A stretch of DNA of 46,477 nt from Rachicladosporium sp. CCFEE 5018 (lineage: Eukaryota > Ascomycota > Dothideomycetes > Cladosporiales > Cladosporiaceae): the NCBI GenBank assembly GCA_002077045.2, contig KZ111141.1, positions 2,571,680 through 2,618,156 on the forward strand, written 5' to 3'. The notes below the pieces were generated by a model. The model did no database searches and had not been told where the DNA came from. It was given only the letters and a program-made list of their open reading frames with translations. Positions 1 to 10,667 of this stretch are shown here, in pieces. The position numbers and the translations under genes were made by a program. Within the stretch, counting starts at the first letter, position 1. The number at the start of each line of letters is the position of its first letter.

Positions 1-1716
1 GCACCTGGCAGCTGTACGACACTCGTCATGATCGCGATCTGCAGACCCGGCACATCATCCTTGTCGACCACCGAGCCATCGGCTTTGACGATCTTCCACT
101 CGATGTGCTCCTTCAAGTACGCCGTCACAGAGTCAGTCGAAAGATCCTTGAGCCCGCCGGACTTCAGCTTGCTAGCCAAGCTACCAGTGAGCGAGATACC
201 AGCGTTCACACGCGCGGTGCCATCACCCATTGCCTTGGGCGAGGAGAAGAAGCCATGTGCACCGATAAGATTCGGCTCGTCGTGCCACTGTTCTGGTTTG
301 GACTCATCGAATGTACCGTCGAAGAGATAGATGGTGAAGCTGCCCTCCATGGACTGGCTGTCGACTTCGACGTTGGCGATATACTCCGAGACCTCTTCGC
401 GCGACGTGGCGCCAATGCCGCGGTTGATCCAATCGCCCATGTTGCTGGCTGGCGGAGTGGCGCGCTTGGTCAGAGGTGTTTGGGAATCGCGATAAAGGCG
501 GTTGATGATGTTCGCCGCAGAATCGCCGGATGCAAGGTCGGCGTAGAGGTACGTGAAAGTCTCGGTATTACGGACTGCGTCCGAGGAGTAGAAACCGCCC
601 GATGTGCTGGAGTGGAAGGGGGTGAGGTCCGAAGAAGCGTCCTCGGTAGATCCGGCAGCGTAACTGGTAGAGCTGCCAATCTCGCTCCAGGGCTGGACCC
701 AGACGTCTGGGTGCGCGGCTTGCCAGAGGGCGAAGACGTGATCGACTTGTGCGTGGTGGATCCAGAAGAAAGGATCGAAAGCTGCTTGCGGGACGATGCC
801 CATCTGGCCGCCGGTATTAATATGCACTTGATCATGAAGCGCTTCAATGCTGTATGGGTTCTGGTTGTCCCAAGCCGCCGACAGTGATTGCGTGCTGAAG
901 GCATTGTATTGCACTTGCGAAGTAAGGACGGCCCAGGTGTCCGAGCGAAGCTGTGCGCGGTTGGCAGCATTGAAGGTTGGGTTGCGCCATGTCACATCAC
1001 CACCACCTTGAATGAAACTGTGGTCCTGATCGTTCTTGAAGTGGTATCGGAGGAGAGGGTTCTCGATTTGAACGTCGCCTTGGGGCTTCGTGACGGTAAT
1101 GAACTCGTCTCGGAAGAGACTAGGGAAGTAGTCTTTCTCATCTGCCGGGTTCTGTGCCCAATCCCAGAACGGCTGTGTACTCGTTAGCATACTGCATGCT
1201 TGCCTCATGGAGGAAGTTCTGACATACCATGCGAAGAACAGATGCCCTGTTCAAGTATCGATCCTTCTGGCCTCCCTCAAACTCGTTGGCAACCTCGTAC
1301 GCATTGTTAATCAGACTCTGCTCAAACAGCGCCAAGTACGGTCGGTGCCATGTGGGAAATAGTGTCGACTGATGTGTGCAGTAGCCTGACAGTGTGCAGT
1401 TGTCGCAAGGTCCTACGCTGTCCCAAGCCACGTATGGCTGACCGTGTATGCCAGCGATCTGGTACCAGGACAGAGGATCTGATGCTGGCATGTCTTTGAA
1501 GCGCTCCAATGCAAGCATGTAGATATTCCATGCGTCGGCATCGCTCTTGAGTGTGAAGATCTCCTGCCGCCAGCCGACGGCACCCTCGACGCCAGTGACA
1601 TGTATGAACGAGCCGCCATCTTGTCGCTTCGCAGGCGATGTGTGTTGTGTGGGAAGTGTGGTAGGGAAAGCGGAAGCTGCTGCCGCAAAGGCGCAGATAA
1701 CATTAATAGTGAGCAT
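1..1716 (-). CDS. Secreted tyrosinase (type 3 copper oxidase), 3' end outside the window
   Basis: Exons: 1716-1228 and 1172-1 (continues past the left edge); intron 1227-1173 (55 nt, GTATGT...ACAG, phase 0). Tyrosinases oxidise monophenols and o-diphenols to quinones at a binuclear copper centre, in fungi usually for melanin or quinone chemistry. The CuA site is visible: His in IAGIHG (about residue 91), His in GYCTH (115) and His in PTWHRPYLALFEQ (124). The join restores the typical PFWDWAQNP directly after exon 1. CuB is in exon 2: ALHDQVHINTGG (His 276, 280) and DPFFWIHHAQVDH (around 302-308). At least about 554 residues. I chose the Met at 1714-1716 because it begins a clear signal peptide (MLTINVICAFAAAASAF) followed by a Lys-Arg processing site at about residue 30-31; an in-frame extension to 1866 would bury it. 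Family certain; the substrate is not deducible. Confidence 0.93.
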
Positions 1717-2842
1717 TCCAGCGAAGGCCAAGAAGTAATAGGGTAGTCCTAGAAGCGAGCGATGATTGCTGATAGCAAGAGCGACAGACGGTAGGAAAGA
1801 AGACAGACGTAACGGAAATAAACGCGTTGTTGGTTTGCTGGGACAGAAGGTTGACACAGGAAGCATTCACAACCTACACGCGATGGCGCCGATCTTAAGG
1901 TGGTCCCGAACGTGGGCTGAGCGCCACGGTGCCGCAAGTGAGAACAGCAGTGCGGCGTGGGGACCACGATTCTCTCGCCAAAGGCACAGCCAATTTCTGC
2001 GTGTAGCAAAGATAGACGTTGGTGGATGTGGAGGCGGAGGCTAGAGTTTGGCGCTGTGCTGCGGGCCGCTGATGCTGTGTGGCAGGATGCAGGAACACCG
2101 CCTGTCAGCTCCTCCCCTGCCACTTGATAATCCATGCGTGCGGCTGTTTGACATTCAATTGACGATTGTTCCATTTCGATGGATCGCATTGTCTGCTACG
2201 CTGCCATTGATTGTTGAATCTCGGTAGATGATCTCTTGGTGACGGCGCTACTCTACGACGAGTCTCAGGTGTGCATCCGCAACACTGCGACTACCCGCGT
2301 GTCCTGCACACGGCGGCAACAGTATGGCGAAGTCGCGCGTATGCGAATAATCCACAATAATGATGCTGTAGCAGCGCACCGTTGTTGACCAGTCGTTTCA
2401 GAAGAACCCCTTGGATCTCCACGTCCAGGGGCGTCGATCACTGCAGTAATTTCCGAGGGCTGCTCCCGTTGTGTTTCTGTGAGAAGCACGTCTCGCGAAA
2501 GTTGATGTGCAGGCTATGCGCACTTTCGCTGCGTCAGTGAAGCCATGCGTATCGTTCGTACGCCTATGAGAATAGAACGGGTGGTGGCATTGGTTTACAG
2601 AGAAGCCTTCCGACTGCTGGTAGCCGCAGCTTGAATAAAACGCCGAAAATACATGTGGATAACTCAGCACCCGCTCCCGAAAGCGGCCCGGAGGCTGTAA
2701 CAACATCAGGTCTACCACGCGACATCGTCTCATCCATCATGCGATCAGAACATGTCACGTGGAACCGCGCGAAGTGCTTCGCCGGGACGTCGAATGACTA
2801 CGTCGTCTAGATAAACGATCCGGACCTGGGCATCGTTCATTG
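1717..2842. other. Divergent intergenic region, tyrosinase / hydrolase-like gene
   Basis: About 1.1 kb between two divergently transcribed genes, so it should hold both promoters and 5' leaders. Short overlapping ORFs occur on both strands (for example 1749-2189 minus), but they have no recognisable domain and run across each other. I see no tRNA, repeat or mobile element. Confidence 0.5.
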
Positions 2843-4169
2843 ATGCTACGATGCCTTGACGCGCTTCGTGGAGCGGAGCTGCGCCGTAGCTATGCCCTCG
2901 AGAGAAAGTTTCAGATTTCAGGCCGGCCGTTCAGCTCGCTCAGTAGACCGGAGCACGTCAGCGTGCCAGTGAAGGGTAACGGACGAATTATGCTCGAGTA
3001 CGGGAGACCCTCGTTCAAGTCTTTGACGCGATCTAACAGCTCACAGCATCTACCATCCTCAGTCAGGCGCCCCACCAGGGGCGGGGATCCCGACGATAGC
3101 ATTGTATCTCCCTCGCGGCCCCCTATTGCACGATGCCGAGACCGATGTTCTGAACGCCCAGGCGTTGCGCAGCTCATTGCCATGGACGGTGGTGCAGCTG
3201 AACTATCGTCTCAGTCAAGCCCATCCGTACCCAGCGCCGATCCACGATGTCCTCGCAGGCTACGACTGGATCCAGGAGCATCTCCTCCCCAAGCGCTCCG
3301 TCGCGCGTCCTGGTAGATCGGCGCATGTAGGTCAACTTGCAGTCTTCGGCGAGCTTATTGGTGGTGGTCTTGCCACTATGTTGGGCTTAACCGAATGCCG
3401 CAGAGGCGAGGCCAGTGTTGTCGCAGCCGCTGTCAGCAATCCGTTAGTGGACTGGGTGTTCCCTCAGGATTGCGAGGCTGGACATGCAAAGTCTAGTGTG
3501 GCCAAGTTCGGATCTCAGCACCCTGGAGTAACGGCTGTGGATCTTCTGAATACTCGCGCAGGGCTCTTCAGGAAGCCAGCGGACTACTTTGACCCCTTTG
3601 TCTCGCCCATACTATTCTTCCGCACAGCTGGGACAGAGCCTCCACTACCTATCGCTCCCACAGTGACCGATGAGCTCGAGCAACTCAGCCTGTTGGACCG
3701 AGAAGACTTTTTTCGCGAACAGCAATTGCTGAGCGGTATCTCGAACACACCACCTGCGCCTCTAGCAAAGTTCAACTCGCTGTCCTTGGTCACTAAGCGG
3801 AAGGCCTCTCGCATGTTCCCGAGCAAGGACCTCAAACTCATCTTACCATCCTTCCACATCTCCACAGGCACTACATCGCCTCTGCTTGATCAAGCCAAAG
3901 AGCTATCAAGTGCATTGCGCAAGAGCGTTGTCCGACAGCACCGCGCACGTAAGCCGGGAGGGGACTTCGGTCGCAAGGTCTTGACGGAGGAAGAGGAGCT
4001 TGAGCAGCTGGAGCCCGAAGAACGGGTAGCGAAAGTGCAAGAAGATGAGCTGGCTGCTGAGCAAGTGAGCCTCGAGAGTGTCAAGGGTCTGGGACTGTGG
4101 GATGGAAGCACGGCGGGCAGGTCACGGTTGCAAGAGGCAGCCGCGTGGGCTAGGGCGAAGTTAAGGTAA
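2843..4169 (+). CDS. Alpha/beta-hydrolase-like protein lacking the catalytic nucleophile motif
   Basis: Exons 2843-2997 and 3047-4169; intron 2998-3046 (49 nt, donor GTACGG, CTAAC branch site at 3033-3037, acceptor CACAG, phase 2). The join gives a smooth reading GNGRIMLD-IYHPQSGAPPG, whereas both frames hit stops if unspliced. Product 425 aa. The central part reads like the N-terminal half of the alpha/beta-hydrolase fold-3 family: strand IPTIALYLPRGPLLH, then TVVQLNYRLSQAHPYPAPIHD with a helix GYDWIQEHLLP, then a GELIGGGLATML turn at about residue 150. An esterase would have HGGG and GxSxG at these places; here they are LPRG and GELIGG, so no nucleophile Ser is visible and catalysis is doubtful. 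The N-terminus (MLRCLDALRGAELRR) is basic and could be a mitochondrial presequence (inference). The C-terminal 100 residues are charged and helical. Function unknown. Confidence 0.8.
2998..3046 (+). other. Intron of the hydrolase-like gene
   Basis: A 49-nt intron with donor GTACGG, branch-like CTAAC ten bases before the acceptor CACAG. It is one of the clearest fungal-type introns in the window and sets the frame of the 425-aa product. Confidence 0.85.
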
Positions 4170-4676
4170 CGTTGACTCACTCTGTATAATTATTCACTAT
4201 TCACCCTCTATTGAAGCAAACACATTTCGACCCTGTCTCAGGCTCGAGCCTGTACCACCCGGTCTCCGTTATAAACTATCCGTTGACTGGCGTGCATCGT
4301 GGCCTCGGCCGTCCAGGATGTGGCTTCTCAGTCGCCTGGTACATGCACATGAAGCTGCCGCAGTAAGGGCAGATTGGCGATGAGAGAGGCATGCTCGTGT
4401 CCTGGATCGATCTCCAGTGACGTGCTGAAGCTAATGAGATGGTATGCTCGAATCGATCGGGGTCCTGAGTGTGAACCGTTGATGATGGGGATTTGTTGTA
4501 AGGTGCAGGATAACGGAAAGAAAGGTCGACTTATAGTCCTGGACTGCAGCCATTGAATGGCCTGGGAACGAGAGCAGCGCATATCGTGTTGCGCCATTGA
4601 CGACTCCCTGACTAGTGGACCATTGCAAACGTAGAGGCAAGGTCTGGTCCTGAATGCTTTTTCCCTTGTCTACAGA
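4170..4676. other. Intergenic region between convergent genes
   Basis: About 500 bases between the stop of the hydrolase-like gene (plus) and the stop of the MFS gene (minus). It should contain both 3' UTRs and polyadenylation sites. Short ORFs here (4328-4597 minus, 4374-4556 plus) have no features of real genes. Confidence 0.5.
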
Positions 4677-6541
4677 TCACTGTAGGGTCCAGGTCACGTC
4701 GGCATCGACTGAACTCGCGACACCCTCGTCGGACTTCATCCCACTGCCTTCCTCCTCCTTCACACTCCCCCAAACACCTCCCAACGCAGCAAAAGTTCCC
4801 AGCGCAGCCACAACACCAACCCAGAACACCTCCGTCAACGTCTCGCCATAAGCACCCAACACGCTCTCCACCAAGCTCTCCGGCACCAAGCCCTCCCAGC
4901 CCTCGCGTCCAGCATCCATGATCCTCTTCGCATCCACGCCCGGCAAAATGACCTGCACTCGAGTCGAAAGCCGCGACAGGAAGACATTCTGACACACAGC
5001 CAACGCCGCGATCCCACCAATCTCCTGACAAAACGATAGCACTACCAACGCGGTCGTGACGTCCTCAGGTCGGGAAGCGAGCTCGACTTGCACAGCCGTG
5101 TAGGCTTGGCCGAACACTAAGCCGGCGCCGGTGCCGAAGAGAGCTTGCGCGAGGATCCAGCTGTAGCCTTCTACTGCAGCCGGGGCGGGATAGGTGAATG
5201 TTCTGACAACATGGAGGGAGCCGAATGTCAAGAGTAAGCTGCCGAGCGCTGATACGGGGGTGTAGTAGCCTGTCCGCGTGACCAGGGGCCCGGCGAGAAG
5301 GATCGAGATGGCGAAGGAGACGGCTGTGGGGAGGTATAGGAGGGAGGATTGCAGAGGGGAGGCGGGGATGAGGGTCTGGAAGTAGAGCGAAAGCTGCGGA
5401 GCGCTTAGTACTGTATAATGAGATGAAGAGCTTGTGGAGAGAAGCTCGTACGTAGAATCCGATCACGAAGAGCGATGCTGAAACACTAAATTGCGTGAGC
5501 GCTCCGAGAGCTACCGTATGGTTTCGAAGGAGGGCGAGGGAAATATGCCACTGCTGCCGGCGCGATATTGAACGGCGAAGAATACCAACGACAATAGTCC
5601 AGCTATCAACAGCAGAGCGGTCAAGCGCCAGTCGCTCCACTCCACGGTCACGCCTCCGAATTGGAGCGCCAGGATCAACGCTATGATACCAGGCACGAAA
5701 GTGCAGAAGCCAGCAATGTCCAAAGTCCTGAATTTCTCCAAGCGCGACAGCGTCGAGTCTTTGGGTTTTGGCAGATGTTCAACCAAGAGTCCAATGGCTG
5801 CAATGTTCGTAATGCAGACTGGTACGATGACCGTGAAAGCGACTCGCCAGGATGAGATTCCTTCGATGGCACCACTTGCCAGGGGCCCGAGAGCGAGGGC
5901 GATGCATTCCATGCCTCCGGACAGAGACTGAAAGATGGGCCGATGTTTGAGTGGGGTAGTGTGTGCCACGATGCTGTTGAGGGTGAGTCACGACTTGATC
6001 GCACGTATAATCCACCAGGACAGACATACATGCTACCGCCGGCAAAGATACCTGATCCACCAAAACCAGACACTGCCCGCCCAACGATGAAGACTAGTGA
6101 CGACGGCGCCGTAGCACTTATGGCTGATCCCAAAGCGAAGGTTGCGAACGAGGCGAGGAAGATGGCTTTCATTGGGTACAGGTTATATAATTGGCCGAAT
6201 GTAAGGACTGTGGACGCCATAGCCAGCACACTTCACTGCGTTAGCTTCACGCCGACTTCTCAGTGATCAAAGTGGACGTACTAGGCTATGCCATACCAGC
6301 CCAGATTGTCAATCGCATGGAATTCGGCAGTGATGACAGGCGTCAAGGTCGCGACGCAGCTCGTGTCATAGCCAACGAAGAAGTCGCCAAGTAATATGCA
6401 TGCGAAGACGATGGCGAACTTGAAGCCGGTAGGTCTCGTCGGATTTTCGATTTCATCGTCGACAGAATCTTGAGTGTCGATCGCTCGCGGCGACGACGTG
6501 TCTCCGACCAGTAGAGGCGTACGGTCGTCCATCGTGGTCAT
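4677..6541 (-). pseudogene. MFS multidrug/metabolite exporter (14-TM DHA2-like) with an apparent 1-nt frameshift
   Basis: Exons (minus): 6541-6282, 6230-6030, 5973-5452, 5393-4677; introns 6281-6231 (51 nt), 6029-5974 (56 nt) and 5451-5394 (58 nt, with TACTAAG before the acceptor). A charged N-terminal tail is followed by TM1 (FAIVFACILLGDFFVGYDTS), a motif C-like GRAVSGFGGSGIFAGGS and many hydrophobic helices; the C-terminal tail is acidic. This matches the 14-TM drug:H+ antiporter family of the plasma membrane that exports drugs or secondary metabolites. Summed coding length is 1,700 nt, one short of 567 codons: between about 5528 and 5545 the frame carrying QYRAGSSGIFPS must switch to the one carrying LLRNHTVALGALTQ, and no plausible intron does it. 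The shift lies in a C-rich run (minus strand), so either a real 1-nt deletion (pseudogene) or a sequencing error. Family is secure; intactness is not. Confidence 0.8.
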
Positions 6542-7445
6542 CACCAAGCTGTTGACTCAGAAGACGAGCCCATGCTGTTGATTCGAACAGTACCCAGATC
6601 GAAGACACCATGTGCCGTGTTCTCATGCAGGGAAGATCTGCGGGCTACGCCGCGTCCGACGGCACTTACCTTAGCGTGATGGACGGAGAATAACCGAGTG
6701 CAAATGGAAAGAAATGGGAGGTTAGAGATTGGTCGGGACAAGAGACGAAATGTACTGTACGAACGCAGGTCATGCATGTCCGGCGAGACTCGAGTCTTAC
6801 TTGAGACGTCCAATGTCTTGACCGTGCGGTGGTCTTCCAGAATGCTTGACATGCGTTGTTGTGGTCTTGAACAGACCCGATTGTACCACGGTGATCTGCA
6901 TTCGCTTGACGCAAGCCGAGTCCTCTCAATTGTTCAAGTCAAGCACCATGTAAGACGCGCTCCCGCAGTACCCGGCCGCTCCGTGAACGCTTGTTTTCGT
7001 AGGGCTGCTGGGGCAAGGGTGGGGCGGGACAGCGATGACGAAGCCAGGCATGTCATCTATTTCCATCAGAAACATCGAAAGACACGGAAGAAGTCAAGAG
7101 TGCCGAGCATGGGCGAACGAGTCACCGGAAAGGTTATCCGGCATAGCACTTGGTCAAGGTAAGGAGGCCTCAGGACTGATTCGGGCACACGCGCATACAG
7201 TAGCGTCGTGTCACCGGTTCGCCCTGGAAGTGTCACTGGGCTTGGGGTACTAAGCGCGCCAGTTTGCATCGCCACACTCGACTGACACCACTGCCTCTTC
7301 TCATACTCCTGACGTAGCGACATCTTGACAGCTGACTGTGTCCTCTTTGCCATCTTGCCTCATCACAGACCCAACACCTTGGCGATTGCGCACAACAAGC
7401 CAGCGTACGGCAGTAATTGGCAGCAACCTCATCACCACAGTCCCG
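6542..7445. other. Divergent intergenic region, MFS / glycine-zipper gene
   Basis: About 900 bases between the MFS start and the start of the Pro-rich glycine-zipper gene. It must hold both promoters. The 6698-7162 plus ORF and its neighbours show no domain or composition typical of the real genes here. No RNA gene or repeat seen. Confidence 0.5.
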
Positions 7446-8405
7446 ATGGCCGCGCAAGAGTACTTCCAAGGCCACATCCCAGGCGCTCCCCACAATCCTC
7501 CTCCTCCGCCCCAGCAAGCACCACCAACACAGCCCATCCGCATCCAGTCGTCTGGCCCCCAGTTCCCCCTGCCATACCCGCTCTTCGATGGTCCTCCACC
7601 ACCATACTCCCCAGGCGGCGTGAACGGAGCAGACCAGCGACCTCATTCACAACCACCTCCGCAGCAACGCTTTAGTCAGAACCTCGGTCCTGGCCAGCAG
7701 CATCCAGAATACCGACCTTCGACTCTGAGCCAGTCGTATCGCCCACAAGGACCCGCACAATCTCAATCATCCTACGGATACCCTCCCGAGAAGCTCTACC
7801 CTCAGACACAGCAGTACGGACTCCCGCGCCCTGGCTCGCAAAGCGGTCCACCCCAAGCCTATGACGCACAGCGGCAACAATACCCTCCGTCACCCCAAGG
7901 CGCCTGGCCACAGCAGACTCGACCCTACTCTCCGGCTCCTGCAGTCCAGCCACCTAACCTGCACCCACCACGCCGAAAGAACTCAGCAGCATCAACGGAG
8001 TACCCACCTTCAGTCTACCGCCCAGATCCGCGCGACACAAAACCAAGCCACAAACCCCAGCGCTCTCGTTCTCGAAGCCGGTCACGAAGTCGAGAACGCC
8101 GCCGCCACGGCGAGCGCGGCACCGAACGGAATAGCGGCGGCAAGCCCAAAAGCAGCGTCAACACTTTCCTTGGCGCCTCTGGCGGCGCACTCATAGGCGA
8201 CGCCATCTTCCCAGGTCTCGGAGTGCTGGGAGGTGCGCTACTGGGTGGACTAGGAGGACATGAGTACGGGAAGAAGGATAAGAAGGGGCGGAGTACGGGA
8301 AGGGATGATCGGGAGAGAGATCGAGGGTACAATGGGGAGAGGGATCGGGATGGGCGCAGGAGGCGGTATAGTGATGAGGAGGATGGGAGGAGGGGGAGGA
8401 GGTAG
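7446..8405 (+). CDS. Proline/glutamine-rich protein with SR/RS tract and C-terminal glycine zipper
   Basis: Single exon, 319 aa from the ATG at 7446 (MAAQEYFQGH); the frame stays open upstream without another ATG. Residues 1-200 are low complexity, rich in Pro, Gln, Tyr and Ser (PPPPYSP, many YP/QP steps), likely disordered. Next is a basic SR stretch (QRSRSRSRSRSRERRRHG). Then comes a compact glycine zipper, FLGASGGALIGDAIFPGLG followed by VLGGALLGGLGGHEYG, the kind of GxxxG repeat that forms two short membrane or self-association helices (glycine zipper 2TM type). The end is highly charged (KKDKKGRS..DRERDR...RRGRR). Fungal proteins of this layout are usually uncharacterised. Role unknown; it could associate with membranes through the zipper or with RNA through the SR part (inference). 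Confidence 0.8.
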   Translation: MAAQEYFQGHIPGAPHNPPPPPQQAPPTQPIRIQSSGPQFPLPYPLFDGPPPPYSPGGVNGADQRPHSQPPPQQRFSQNLGPGQQHPEYRPSTLSQSYRPQGPAQSQSSYGYPPEKLYPQTQQYGLPRPGSQSGPPQAYDAQRQQYPPSPQGAWPQQTRPYSPAPAVQPPNLHPPRRKNSAASTEYPPSVYRPDPRDTKPSHKPQRSRSRSRSRSRERRRHGERGTERNSGGKPKSSVNTFLGASGGALIGDAIFPGLGVLGGALLGGLGGHEYGKKDKKGRSTGRDDRERDRGYNGERDRDGRRRRYSDEEDGRRGRR

Positions 8406-8624
8406 TCATGATGCAGGGAGGGGAAGGGCGCTGGTCGCTCTCAGCAGTAATTATTTCACAGATGGACGATCTAGCGAAATGATGTAAGGAATGTACGAGC
8501 CGCACATCCAGTTCTCACAGTACTGCGCACTGTTCCTTGGATGTCTCCCGCCAAGAACATAGAGCATCGGATTAAATCGAGGAAAGTCAAGGAAGCGCTT
8601 TCGCATGACTACCCTACGTGTCTT

Positions 8625-10667
8625 CTACCAGACCCCAACTATCACGATCAGCGCCGCTACAACCATGGCCGCCGACACCTTTGACCGCCCAGCCCCGCTC
8701 GTGCTGACCTTGATCTCCGCCCCCGGTGCCTTCATCTTAGGCACATAGCTCCCCGGCGCCGTCTCGTTGAGCGTGCCATCCCAGCAGTACTTCGCAAAAC
8801 ACGTCGTGCACGCCTCCGGTACCACGACGCCATTCCGCTCCAAACTCCGACTCAAAATCGCGCAGCCGACGCAAGTGCCCCAACCTGGGTCTACAGTCCC
8901 GTTCCCCTGCGTGGCCAAATTGTACCCGTTCGCTACGATAGCGTTGCGCTCCGTATTATTGTACTCCAGGTCGAAGGTGGAGACGTTACTAGTATACACG
9001 TACGGGGCGTTGGGGAGGTAGACTATTAATGGCGCGATGCCACCGGTCGTATTGCTTGAGTTGCAGCCGAAGAACGTGGGTCGGTTGTTGAGCCCGAGGT
9101 TGAAGAATGTGTTCACGTCTGGGATGGAGGGGAAGGGCGTGCCGTTCTGGATCTCAGTCAGCGAGCGGCGGTACGTCGATTCGATTGCGAAGCCGCTTGG
9201 CCAGCCGGTTGCGGAGGCGTTGGTGGGTAGTGTGGCGTTCGTGTCGGCTGAGGAGTCGACGGCGAAGATCACGTCTACGGCTCGCGGGGGCTGGATCAGC
9301 GGGTGAAGCGGGATGTTCTGCCCGTCTTCGCCGCCGTCGACGAGCGTGAGTTGTTGCGACGCGTGGCCGAGATTCGTGGCGTTGTTCCAGCCATAGAAGG
9401 GGTTGGGACAGTCCGCAATGTCGTTATCGGCCTCTGCGATACCGCCTAGCAGAGCCGTCAAGCTGGCTTGCAGAGCTGTGCTCAGTAGCCCGGTGCTGTT
9501 CGTGCCGTTGACGGCTGTGAGGATCGTGTTGAAGAGGGAGCTAGAGGTGCCGAAGACGAAGCCGATGTTGTCGAAGCCTGTGACGCAGGCTTCGGTGCTG
9601 CGCACGTTACCGGAGGAGAAATTCGACCCGATGTATTTCAGCGGTGCAAAGCCGGCGACTGTGGGGTCGAAGGTGCCGAGTTCCCAGGGGTTGAACTCGA
9701 AGACTGTGGTGTTGCCTGGGATGATGGTCTCGCCTGGTGCGCGACCATCTGCTACGACTAAGGGAAGGGGTACAGAGCCAGAGGTGAAGAAGTCTTGCTG
9801 TGCGATCGAGGAGAAAGTGTATGCAGGCCCACCATCTGATGCGTTGACAATCTGGTAGCTCAATGCTCGGCCCCAGTAGTCCGTGATAGTCGTGTTGAAC
9901 CCTGCTGCCTCCTTCCCGCTCACTTGATCCTCGAGCGCCGCGTAGTAGCCTGCACTGCCAAGCAATTGGATGCTACCCTTGCTTGGTCCCTCGTAAATAG
10001 TATTTCCGAGTTGCCACAAGTCGCTATCATCAGGATTGGATGCAAGGATATTCGAGACCGAAGAGAAGTTGTTCGCGTACAGCGAGCTGACTGCCCAGCT
10101 TCCTCCTGAAATTCCAGCTAGATAGGCAGCAGCCTGAAGCAGCCCGCCCAAGTGGCCAGCATTCGTTGAGTTCACCGTCCTGCTGTCAAATGCCTGAACG
10201 ACGCCAGCACCGTTCAGCATCGCCCTGTACCCGCCGCCCGAGAGTGCTATGCCTATGTTTGGCAGGTTGCTGACGTTGCTCTGGTGGTCTGATATATATT
10301 TGTCCGTATCCAAGCCTGAGATATTCAAACGCGCCAGCAATTGCTTCATCGGGTCGATAGTGGCCTGTCGCCGAGTCTCCAGCCATGCTGTCTCGTTCGG
10401 AGATAGCCCGCTGGCATTCCGAATCGTAGGCGCGTCTGACGGGCAGGCGTTTGTCTGGGGTGTGTAGCCATGAGGCGCGTTGGCTGGAAAGGCGCGTGCC
10501 GTGAGGAGTGATGCTTCGCGGACTGCCTCTCGTTGAACTACATCCGAATCTACGCTTCTCGCTGGTTTCACCGTTAGCGCCGCGTCTTTCTGATTGTCAA
10601 TTACGACCAACTCACCTCCCACAACGCCCACCACCGCCGCGCAAGCTAGGATACCCGTATGTCTCAT
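8625..10667 (-). CDS. Phospholipase B / lysophospholipase, secreted and GPI-anchored type
   Basis: Single exon, 680 aa, ATG at 10665-10667. It hydrolyses acyl chains from phospholipids and lysophospholipids at the cell surface. A signal peptide (MRHTGILACAAVVGVVGG) leads into the PLA2_B domain. Family hallmarks are in order: NxGIALSGGGYRAML with the conserved Arg at about 148, the nucleophile elbow GISGGSW with Ser at about 187, and LVDGGEDGQNIPLHPL with the acidic residue at about 444, followed by DVIFAVDSSAD. There are many N-x-S/T sites and a Cys-rich stretch near the end (CVGCAILSRSLERNG, CTTCFAKYCWDGTL). The C-terminus is a small-residue region (STSGAGRSK) plus hydrophobic tail VSAAMVVAALIVIVGVW, as in GPI-anchored PLBs. 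Length matches the family (600-700 aa). It is convergent with the glycine-zipper gene, 219 bases apart. Confidence 0.95.
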   Translation of the reverse strand: MRHTGILACAAVVGVVGGELVVIDNQKDAALTVKPARSVDSDVVQREAVREASLLTARAFPANAPHGYTPQTNACPSDAPTIRNASGLSPNETAWLETRRQATIDPMKQLLARLNISGLDTDKYISDHQSNVSNLPNIGIALSGGGYRAMLNGAGVVQAFDSRTVNSTNAGHLGGLLQAAAYLAGISGGSWAVSSLYANNFSSVSNILASNPDDSDLWQLGNTIYEGPSKGSIQLLGSAGYYAALEDQVSGKEAAGFNTTITDYWGRALSYQIVNASDGGPAYTFSSIAQQDFFTSGSVPLPLVVADGRAPGETIIPGNTTVFEFNPWELGTFDPTVAGFAPLKYIGSNFSSGNVRSTEACVTGFDNIGFVFGTSSSLFNTILTAVNGTNSTGLLSTALQASLTALLGGIAEADNDIADCPNPFYGWNNATNLGHASQQLTLVDGGEDGQNIPLHPLIQPPRAVDVIFAVDSSADTNATLPTNASATGWPSGFAIESTYRRSLTEIQNGTPFPSIPDVNTFFNLGLNNRPTFFGCNSSNTTGGIAPLIVYLPNAPYVYTSNVSTFDLEYNNTERNAIVANGYNLATQGNGTVDPGWGTCVGCAILSRSLERNGVVVPEACTTCFAKYCWDGTLNETAPGSYVPKMKAPGAEIKVSTSGAGRSKVSAAMVVAALIVIVGVW

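Noticed and set aside
1749..2189. 146-codon minus ORF upstream of tyrosinase
   Set aside because: No domain, overlaps other ORFs, and the tyrosinase start with signal peptide lies just downstream of it.
5490..5545. A 41-nt intron at the MFS frameshift
   Set aside because: Below the normal size, poor donor GTGGCA, and it would remove conserved membrane-segment residues.
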